A DNA stretch of 5,978 bases from positions 1 to 5,978 of the forward strand of contig JACQXH010000123.1 in NCBI GenBank assembly GCA_016208845.1. The letters are read 5' to 3'. The DNA comes from Nitrospirota bacterium (GTDB taxonomy: Bacteria; Nitrospirota; Thermodesulfovibrionia; UBA6902; BMS3Bbin08). This document shows, in pieces, positions 1 through 5,288 of this stretch (positions are counted from its first letter, which is position 1; every line of letters begins with the position of its first letter). The position numbers and the translations under genes are program-made. The notes beneath the pieces are model-generated. The model made no database searches. It worked only from the letters and a program-made list of their open reading frames with translations, and had not been told where the DNA came from.

Positions 1-2106
1 GAAATGGGCGGGGAAGACTCAAAATTCATATTGCTTGACAAAGGGAAGATAGAAGAATTCTCCATGAACTCTGTATGCGCAGCCGGAACCGGTTCTTTTC
101 TCGATCAGCAGGCTGAAAGGCTCAGGCTGAGCATTGAAGAGTTTGGTGATATAGCATTAGAATCAAATAATTGCCCCCGCATAGCAGGACGATGCAGTGT
201 CTTTGCAAAGTCCGACATGATCCATCTTCAGCAAATAGCTACTCAATTGAAGGACATTGTTGCAGGACTGTGCTTTGCTGTCGCAAGGAATTTCAAGGGC
301 AGCATATGCAAGAATATGACGCTGCCTCTGCCCGTAAGCTTCCAGGGGGGTGTCGCAGCCAACAAAGGCGTTGTAAGGGCATTTAAAGAGGTGTTTAACC
401 TTGATCGCATAATCATTCCTGAACATTTTGCACTGATGTCTGCAATCGGTGCAGCCCTTAAGAACATTGAACAGGGCGTTAATAACCGCTTTGACCTAAA
501 AAAGCTCCAGGAGGTTATACAGGCCCGGAAAAATGATGAGAAGGGTTATGAACCGCTCAAAGACAGTAACGGGTTAGGAGTTACGAGTAATGAGTTAAAG
601 ACCAAGGACTTGTCACTTGTCACTTGTCGCCCGTCACTGCCTTTGAATGCTTATCTTGGAATAGACATTGGTTCGATAAGCACAAATCTCGCTGTATTGG
701 ACGAAGAAGGAAATCTGCTCGCAAAAAGATATCTTATGACAGCGGGCAGGCCTATAGAAGCGGTGAGACAGGGGCTTGCTGAGATCGGTCAGGAGATAGG
801 GGATAAGGTTAAGATCATCGGAGCAGGCACTACCGGCTCCGGACGTTATATGATTGCTGATTTTGTGGGCGCAGACATCGTCAAGAATGAGATCACTGCC
901 CAGGCCTGTGCTGCAATAGATATCGACAACGAAGTGGATACGATATTTGAGATCGGCGGACAGGATTCGAAGTATATCTCGATCAGAGACGGCATTATCG
1001 TTGATTTTGAGATGAACAAGGCGTGTGCTGCAGGCACCGGTTCTTTCCTTGAAGAGCAGGCTGAAAAACTCGGCATAAAGATAAAAGAAGAGTTCGGCAG
1101 CCTTGCCTTCAGGTCTCAGTCCCCTTCATGTCTTGGAGAAAGATGCACGGTGTTCATGGAAAACTCGCTTCTTTCGAGACAGCAGCGGGGCGTGCCCAGA
1201 GAGGACCTCGTCGCAGGACTTTCTTATTCAATAGTTCAAAACTACATCAACAGGGTGGTCGGGGAAAAACCGGTCGGCAAGAAGATATTTTTCCAGGGAG
1301 GGGTTGCTTTTAACAGGGCTGTTGTAGCTGCCTTTGAAAGATATCTTGATAAAAAAATAATTGTGCCTCCGAATCATGATGTTACCGGCGCCATAGGCAT
1401 GGCGATAATAGCGAAAAGACGTATGAAAGACCGTAACGCGTTACGAGTAACGGGTAACGGGTTGAATACTGAAGAGCCACCGCAAGTCACTTGTCACTCG
1501 TCACCTGTCACTAAATTCAAGGGGTTTGACCTTTCAAAAAGAAATTATGAGATAAAATCCTTTGAGTGCAAGGGCTGTGATAACCACTGCGAGATAAACA
1601 AGGTTGAGATAGAGGGAGAAAAGGAGTCTCTTTTTTACGGCAGCAGATGCGAAAAATATGACGTAAAACGAAGCAAAAAATATACATATGCCCAGGCGGC
1701 AACCTCTGAAAATGATTTTTATGATGCATTTGCTGAGAGAGAGTATCTGCTTACAAAGGCGCATAATGAATACGGGGCAAGGGACAAGTCGATACGACTC
1801 GATTCCGAGGGGCAAGTCGATACGACTCGTTTCCGAGGGGCAAAGGGGAAACGCATCGGGATACCGAGGATATTTTTCTTTCATGATTTTCTCCCTTTCT
1901 GGAGCACGTTTTTGTGGGAACTGGGATTTGAGGTAGAGGTCTCGAGCGAGACCAATAAACAGATAATTCACAACGGTGTCGAGAGTATCCTGTCTGAAAG
2001 TTGTTTCCCTCATAAAGTGGCGCATGGACATACAAAGGACCTTATAGATAAGAAAGTTGATGCTATACTTATGCCGAGTTTTATCGATTTCAACAGCCAT
2101 AACTAG
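1..2106 (+). CDS. Long 2-hydroxyacyl-CoA dehydratase activase-like protein, N-terminal portion (5' end outside window, ended by in-frame TAG)
   Basis: BadF/BadG/BcrA/BcrD-family ATPase protein. Homologues such as HgdC use ATP hydrolysis and a [4Fe-4S] cluster shared by two subunits to drive low-potential electrons into 2-hydroxyacyl-CoA dehydratases or benzoyl-CoA reductases. The frame is open from base 1 and begins mid-domain (GGEDSK), so the ATG at 4 is not the true start. Counting residues from that ATG: 1-155 are the C-terminal half of ATPase domain 1 (CAAGTGSF with C25, GRCSVF with C64, FQGGVA at 113-118). Residues 216-470 are a complete ATPase domain 2 (GIDIGSIST at 219, GAGTTGSGR at 273, FEIGGQDSK at 315, C341, C381, FQGGVAFN at 430). 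The Cys pairs are 39-40 residues apart, as in HgdC. Residues 521-549 hold a possible Fe-S motif (C522, C525, C529, C549), then the start of DUF2229 (RIGIPR at 617). Two linkers (about 184-212, 475-505) and residues 591-613 look repeat-derived. The TAG falls inside DUF2229, and the same frame continues in the next entry. The physiological partner is unknown. Confidence 0.9.
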   Translation, partial: EMGGEDSKFILLDKGKIEEFSMNSVCAAGTGSFLDQQAERLRLSIEEFGDIALESNNCPRIAGRCSVFAKSDMIHLQQIATQLKDIVAGLCFAVARNFKGSICKNMTLPLPVSFQGGVAANKGVVRAFKEVFNLDRIIIPEHFALMSAIGAALKNIEQGVNNRFDLKKLQEVIQARKNDEKGYEPLKDSNGLGVTSNELKTKDLSLVTCRPSLPLNAYLGIDIGSISTNLAVLDEEGNLLAKRYLMTAGRPIEAVRQGLAEIGQEIGDKVKIIGAGTTGSGRYMIADFVGADIVKNEITAQACAAIDIDNEVDTIFEIGGQDSKYISIRDGIIVDFEMNKACAAGTGSFLEEQAEKLGIKIKEEFGSLAFRSQSPSCLGERCTVFMENSLLSRQQRGVPREDLVAGLSYSIVQNYINRVVGEKPVGKKIFFQGGVAFNRAVVAAFERYLDKKIIVPPNHDVTGAIGMAIIAKRRMKDRNALRVTGNGLNTEEPPQVTCHSSPVTKFKGFDLSKRNYEIKSFECKGCDNHCEINKVEIEGEKESLFYGSRCEKYDVKRSKKYTYAQAATSENDFYDAFAEREYLLTKAHNEYGARDKSIRLDSEGQVDTTRFRGAKGKRIGIPRIFFFHDFLPFWSTFLWELGFEVEVSSETNKQIIHNGVESILSESCFPHKVAHGHTKDLIDKKVDAILMPSFIDFNSHN
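566..638. repeat. Fold-back palindromic repeat, copy 1 (linker after ATPase domain 1)
   Basis: The left arm is built of GTAAC/GTTACGAGT-type words (566-595) and the right arm of tandem CACTTGT words ending in GTCACT (609-638). Aligning the left arm (about 564-594) with the reverse complement of the right arm (about 609-639) gives roughly 21 matches in 31 positions by eye, and several mismatches would be G-U wobbles in RNA. It lies wholly inside the reading frame and encodes a low-complexity linker containing GVTSNELKT and LVTC. A related copy sits at 1433-1512. Confidence 0.6.
1433..1512. repeat. Fold-back palindromic repeat, copy 2 (linker after ATPase domain 2)
   Basis: This has the same architecture as copy 1: a left arm with GTTACGAGTAACGGGTAAC-like words and a right arm GTCACTTGTCACTCGTCAC. 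The left-arm 19-mer matches the reverse complement of that right-arm 19-mer at 14 of 19 positions. It is read in the same frame as copy 1, so the encoded peptides resemble each other (RVTGNGLNT…QVTCHSS against GVTSNELKT…LVTCRPS). It follows the C-terminus of the second ATPase domain, the position equivalent to copy 1. Confidence 0.6.
1774..1848. repeat. 28-base tandem repeat within a 63-base in-frame insertion
   Basis: Two 28-base units (1785-1812 and 1813-1840) differ at one base. Each contains two small palindromes, AGTCG-ATA-CGACT and CTCG-N4-CGAG. The pair is flanked by GGGGCAA at 1774 and 1837, exactly 63 bases (21 codons) apart. At the protein level GAR (591-593) and GAK (612-614) bracket a charged stretch. 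Removing one flank-to-flank period leaves NEYGAKGKRIGIPR, which reads like an uninterrupted family sequence. I infer a frame-preserving insertion or expansion. Confidence 0.7.
2104..2106 (+). other. In-frame TAG interrupting the activase-like gene
   Basis: Reading from base 1, codon 702 is TAG. Both sides are in the same frame and match contiguous parts of one domain (…PSFIDFNSHN before, TMRSLACPYAQ after), so this is a single-codon interruption and not a frameshift or a gene boundary. A point mutation, a consensus error or read-through would all fit. The next codon but one is ATG, without a ribosome-binding site. Confidence 0.85.
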
Positions 2107-2109
2107 ACA

Positions 2110-4071
2110 ATGCGCAGCCTTGCGTGCCCGTATGCTCAGACGATCCCATACATTACAAATGCCGCTTTTAAGGAAAATAGTGTTAAGATGCTAAGGCCTG
2201 TGATAAACTTCGAGGCAGGTACCGGCAAGATCTTAAAGGAAATACATAAATCCCTCAGGCCCTTCCGCATTTCACTCAGTTCGATCAAAAAGGCCTATAT
2301 CCAGGCTGAAAAAGCGCAGGAAGAATTTATCTCGGCCATTAAACTCAGGGGCAGGAAATTATTAAGCGCGATAAATAAAAAAACGATTGTCATAGTTGGT
2401 CGTGCATACAATTCATTTGACCCGGGTGTGAACCTTGAGATCCCCAGGAAACTGTCAGACCTTGGCGTGTTTTCATTCCCGATGGACTATCTGCCTATGG
2501 AAATAATAGACATAACCGGGACCTGGCCTAACATGTACTGGCGTTCAGGGCAAAACCTTTTGAGGGCTGCTGAAATAATCAGGGATAATCCAAACCTCTT
2601 CGCCCTGTACATCGGTAATTTTTCCTGCGGTCCTGATTCTTTCATTCACAGGTTCTTTAAAGAAACGATGGGCGCCAAGCCTTTTCTTCAGATAGAGATC
2701 GACGAGCACAGTGCTGACGCAGGGGTAGTAACGAGGTGCGAGGCGTTCCTTGACAGTATTGAGCAGCGGGACTCGAGTTCACATTCCGGGAGCGAAAGAA
2801 GAGAAAAAGTCCTGCAACCCCGGAGAACAAAGGCTTCTTCACTGGCAAAACGTATTGTATATATCCCCAGGATGTCGGACCATACTTTTGGGATTGCATC
2901 GGCATTTGAGTCGTGCGGAGTTGACGCCGAGGTTATGGGTGCGCCTGATACTGAGACAGTAAAAATTGGAAGACGTTTTGTTTCAGGCAAGGAGTGCTAC
3001 CCATTTCTTATTACGACCGGGGATATGGTAAAAAAGGTTTTCTCACAGAATTTTGAACCCGAACGGACCGCGTTCTTTATGCCTTCGGGTTCAGGGCCGT
3101 GCCGTTTCGGGCAGTACAATGTCTTCCATCGTCTTGTGCTCGATAAGATTGGACTTTCCGAGGTGCCTATTTTTTCGCCCAATCAGGATGCATCTCTGTA
3201 TAAAGAGCTTGGGATCGTCGGCGACGATTTTGCAAGGCATGCGTGGAGGGGGATCATAGCAACGGAAATTTTGATCAAATGTCTGCACGAGACCAGGCCC
3301 TATGAAAATAACAAAGGGGAAACAGATGAGATCTACAAAGAATATCTGTTCAAAGTCAGCAGAATGGTCAAGAGCCGAAATGGAGCGCTTGACGAACTTA
3401 TGCGAGAGATCTGCAGGAGTTTCGCAGGCATACCGAAGACCGGCGGCAGGAAGCCTCTTATAGGTCTTGTAGGAGAGATATTTGTCAGACATAACTCTTT
3501 TTCAAACGAGAATGTCATAAGAAAGATTGAGGAACTTGGCGGTGAAGTGTGGCTCTCGCCTTTTGGGGAATGGATCTCTTACCTTAATTTAGTGTCATTG
3601 CGCAGGGCAGTTACTAAATGGCAGACCAATTTATTCTCTCATGATAATATTCAGAATATTCTGAGCGTTTTACTGACGCGGTTCGTTCAGAAAAAAGTCG
3701 AGCATAAGTTCGCAAAACCATTCAAGGGATTTCTCAGAACTCTCGGGGAACCATCAACAGAACACCTGCTCAATCAGGCTTCCCCTTATCTTGATGATTC
3801 ATTCGAAGGCGAGGCCGTTTTAAGCATCGGCAAGTCTGTGGACTATGTAAAAAACAGCGCTTCAGGTATAATTAGTGTCATGCCTTTTGGCTGTATGCCC
3901 GGCACCATCGTAAACGCCCTGCTGAAGGGATTGAAACAGGACTACGGCATTCCGTGTCTCAGCATCGCTTACGACGGGTCTGAGTCTACGTGTTCTGATA
4001 TACAGATCGAGGCCTTTATGCATCAGGCGAAGGAATATAATATACAGTATACAGAAAACAGTAGACAGTAA
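2110..4071 (+). CDS. Long 2-hydroxyacyl-CoA dehydratase activase-like protein, C-terminal portion (DUF2229 remainder plus HgdB-like region)
   Basis: This is the in-frame continuation of the preceding gene, one codon after its TAG. It begins mid-domain with ACPYAQTIPY (residues 5-14), which in the family directly follows the strand ending the previous portion. Residues 91-215 finish DUF2229: VGRAYNSFDPG at 96, GNFSCGPDSF with C173, EIDEHSADAG at 196. Residues 248-640 resemble the D component of 2-hydroxyglutaryl-CoA dehydratase (HgdB-like): GKECYPF with C296, SGPCRFGQY with C331, GLVGEIFVR at 452, MPFGCMPG with C595, AYDGSES at 620. The ATG at 2110 has no Shine-Dalgarno, so separate translation would need termination-reinitiation coupling; I think it is one broken or read-through gene. 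The two portions give 1356 in-frame codons in the window, and I estimate roughly 1,400-1,500 residues for the complete family form. The normal C-terminus (HQAKEY, 638-643) is followed by ten residues encoded in an inverted repeat that also supplies the TAA. Confidence 0.85.
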   Translation: MRSLACPYAQTIPYITNAAFKENSVKMLRPVINFEAGTGKILKEIHKSLRPFRISLSSIKKAYIQAEKAQEEFISAIKLRGRKLLSAINKKTIVIVGRAYNSFDPGVNLEIPRKLSDLGVFSFPMDYLPMEIIDITGTWPNMYWRSGQNLLRAAEIIRDNPNLFALYIGNFSCGPDSFIHRFFKETMGAKPFLQIEIDEHSADAGVVTRCEAFLDSIEQRDSSSHSGSERREKVLQPRRTKASSLAKRIVYIPRMSDHTFGIASAFESCGVDAEVMGAPDTETVKIGRRFVSGKECYPFLITTGDMVKKVFSQNFEPERTAFFMPSGSGPCRFGQYNVFHRLVLDKIGLSEVPIFSPNQDASLYKELGIVGDDFARHAWRGIIATEILIKCLHETRPYENNKGETDEIYKEYLFKVSRMVKSRNGALDELMREICRSFAGIPKTGGRKPLIGLVGEIFVRHNSFSNENVIRKIEELGGEVWLSPFGEWISYLNLVSLRRAVTKWQTNLFSHDNIQNILSVLLTRFVQKKVEHKFAKPFKGFLRTLGEPSTEHLLNQASPYLDDSFEGEAVLSIGKSVDYVKNSASGIISVMPFGCMPGTIVNALLKGLKQDYGIPCLSIAYDGSESTCSDIQIEAFMHQAKEYNIQYTENSRQ

Positions 4072-4139
4072 ACATAAGACAGCAATAATATCTTTTTTTG
4101 TTTTACCTTGTTTGCTGACTGCCGACTACTGTTTACTAT
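4041..4139. repeat. Imperfect inverted repeat spanning the activase stop codon
   Basis: The left arm AAACAGTAG (4056-4064) is perfectly complementary to CTACTGTTT (4126-4134). Weaker complementarity continues inward (CAGTAAACA… against …TGTTTGCTGACTG). A direct repeat TATACAG-TATACAG (4041-4054) abuts the left arm, and a T-rich stretch (4092-4104) lies in the loop. The loop is too long for a classical intrinsic terminator. The TAA at 4069-4071 lies in the left arm. Confidence 0.45.
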
Positions 4140-4143
4140 CTTT

Positions 4144-4154
4144 AAGAAGGAGGT
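4144..4154 (+). promoter_or_regulatory. Strong Shine-Dalgarno for the 30-codon gene
   Basis: AAGAAGGAGGT is a near-complete anti-SD match six bases before the ATG at 4161. It is the strongest ribosome-binding site in the window and settles both the start and the reality of the very short gene that follows. Confidence 0.9.
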
Positions 4155-4160
4155 AATTGA

Positions 4161-4253
4161 ATGGGCAGTGTTGTCAAGTGGCGTAAAAAGAAGATGAGCA
4201 AGCATAAACACAAGAAGCTTCTCAAAAAGACAAGACATCAAAGACAGAAGTAA
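4161..4253 (+). CDS. AURKAIP1/COX24 domain-containing small basic protein
   Basis: The 30-residue protein begins MGSVVKWRKKKMSKHK and ends KKTRHQRQK, then TAA. Over half its residues are Lys, Arg or His and there is no acidic residue. The pattern of a short N-terminal strand, KWRKKKMSKHKHKK and a terminal TRHQR matches the bacterial AURKAIP1/COX24 family, whose eukaryotic relatives include the mitochondrial small-subunit protein mS38. Composition and homology suggest rRNA binding and a cytoplasmic, ribosome-associated role; the bacterial function is, to my knowledge, not well established. The ideal Shine-Dalgarno and the family-like length make this a real gene despite its size. It sits 89 bases after the activase stop and 75 bases before bioB, on the same strand, so cotranscription is possible. 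I saw no convincing promoter of its own. Confidence 0.88.
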   Translation: MGSVVKWRKKKMSKHKHKKLLKKTRHQRQK

Positions 4254-4275
4254 GAGCGGGGTATATTTTTTCTCC

Positions 4276-4300
4276 TGCCCCGGATAATTCCTTCGGGGCA
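4276..4300 (+). other. GC-rich hairpin between the small basic gene and bioB
   Basis: TGCCCCG (4276-4282) pairs perfectly with CGGGGCA (4294-4300), and a G-U and an A-U pair can extend the stem to a seven-base loop. It is followed by AAAAG rather than a T-run, and the T-run lies upstream (4266-4271), so it is not a standard intrinsic terminator on the + strand. A second CGGGG at 4256-4260 could compete for the same CCCCG. Structure only; function unknown. Confidence 0.55.
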
Positions 4301-4328
4301 AAAGTCGTGCCTCTGTAATTAAGAAACC

Positions 4329-5288
4329 ATGCCTTATACGGAAACCAAAGTTCAGTGTTCGGATAGAACAATTGACAAAGCGTACGCCTTGTCCTTATCA
4401 GAACTCAAGGGACATGAGGTCTTTGATCTGTTTGCCATGTCAAATTCTGCAAGGATCAGATGCCGGGGCAACAAGGTAGATCTGTGCTCTATTGTCAATG
4501 CGAAGTCAGGGGCCTGCCCTGAGGATTGCTCTTTTTGCCCCCAGTCTTCGTGAAGCCTCACTGATATTGAAATATATCCTTTGCTGGCAAAGGAAAGGAT
4601 CCTTGAAGCCGCTGCCGCGGCAAGAGCGAGCGGAGTAAAGCGATTTTGCATAGAGACCAGCGGCAAAAAAGCATCGGAAGAAGATTTAAGAGAGGTCTGC
4701 GGTTATATCTCTGAGATCAGGGATATGGGGCTTCTTCCCTGCGCCACGCTTGGCCTGCTCAAAGGATCGGAGCTCAAAGATCTGAAAAATGCAGGTCTTC
4801 ACCGATATCATCATAATCTGGAGACGTCAGAGGCTTTTTTTAAGGAGATTTGCACAACTCATACATTCAGTCAGAAGATAAAAACAATTGAAGCGGCAAA
4901 GGCGGGTGGTCTTTCTGTCTGCAGCGGAGGTATTTTTGGGCTCGGCGAAACCTGGGAAGACAGGATCGACATGGCGTTTGCCCTCAGAGATTTAAATGTG
5001 GATTCGGTGCCGATCAATTTTATTACGCCCATAAACGGCACGCCTTCAGGAGACCGCGAATTATTAGCTCCGATAGACGCATTGAAGATAATAGCTATTT
5101 ACAGGCTTATTCTTCCTGACCGCGAGATCAGGGTTTGCGGAGGAAGGCCTGTTACTCTCAGAGACCTGAATTCGCTCATTTTCATGGCAGGCGCTGACGG
5201 CCTCTTGATCGGGAATTATTTGACAACCTCGGGCAGAGATCCTCAGGAGGACATGCGGATGATCAAGGACCTGGGTATGGAGATATAA
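4329..5288 (+). CDS. bioB: Biotin synthase BioB, interrupted by one in-frame TGA at 4551-4553
   Basis: Radical SAM enzyme that inserts sulfur into dethiobiotin, the last step of biotin synthesis. It spans 319 codons including the internal TGA (codon 75). The SAM-cluster motif C63-x3-C67-x2-C70 (GACPEDCSFCPQSS) ends just before the TGA. After it come all expected [2Fe-2S] ligands: C107 (RFCIETSG), C138 (LLPCATLG), C198 (SVCSGGIFGLGET) and R273 (CGGRP). YHHNLETS (160-167), INFITPINGTP and GNYLTTSGR are also conserved, resembling the B. subtilis-type BioB. The interrupted position is variable in the family (Arg in E. coli, Ile in B. subtilis by my alignment). The ATG at 4329 is favoured because an in-frame TAA lies three codons upstream; its Shine-Dalgarno is weak. 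No BirA-type operator was recognised. The 3' end abuts bioW with no gap. If the TGA terminates, the first 74 residues are useless and a downstream restart would lack the SAM cluster, so the product would be inactive. Confidence 0.9.
4577..4594 (+). other. Stem-loop just downstream of the internal TGA of bioB
   Basis: TCCTTTG (4577-4583) and CAAAGGA (4588-4594) form a perfect 7-bp stem around the tetraloop CTGG, beginning 23 bases after the TGA. The apical loop lies about 31-34 bases downstream, within the distance known for bacterial SECIS elements. The loop is small, and its guanines are not in the first two positions unless the closing G-C pair opens. It may equally be chance structure in coding sequence. 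Confidence 0.4.

Noticed and set aside
1938..1953. Inverted repeat GGTCTCG-AG-CGAGACC
   Set aside because: It is an isolated short palindrome within the coding sequence and is compatible with chance.
1534..2100. Long open frame on the minus strand (188 codons)
   Set aside because: It lies opposite the DUF2229-encoding part of the activase gene, has no recognisable motif or ribosome-binding site, and its composition is that of an antisense shadow.
2770..2792. Words GACTCGA and ATTCCGGGAG resembling the 28-base repeat of 1785-1840
   Set aside because: The similarity is limited to short fragments with different spacing in a low-complexity linker, too weak to call a third repeat copy.
3651..3664. 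Perfect 14-base palindrome TCAGAATATTCTGA
   Set aside because: It sits inside conserved coding sequence with no second copy or regulatory context. A palindrome of this size is not surprising in a window this long.
4112..4139. Possible promoter for the small basic gene, TTGCTG and TACTAT separated by 16 bases
   Set aside because: Agreement with the -35 consensus is poor (three of six) and the boxes lie in the right arm of the inverted repeat, so the words may be repeat sequence only.
4276..4300. Intrinsic terminator after the small basic gene
   Set aside because: The stem is followed by AAAAG and not by a T-tract on the + strand, and no minus-strand gene needs termination there.
4581..5288. 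Separate gene starting at TTG 4581
   Set aside because: It is the in-frame continuation of BioB after the TGA. The start lacks a Shine-Dalgarno and the product would miss the radical-SAM cysteines.
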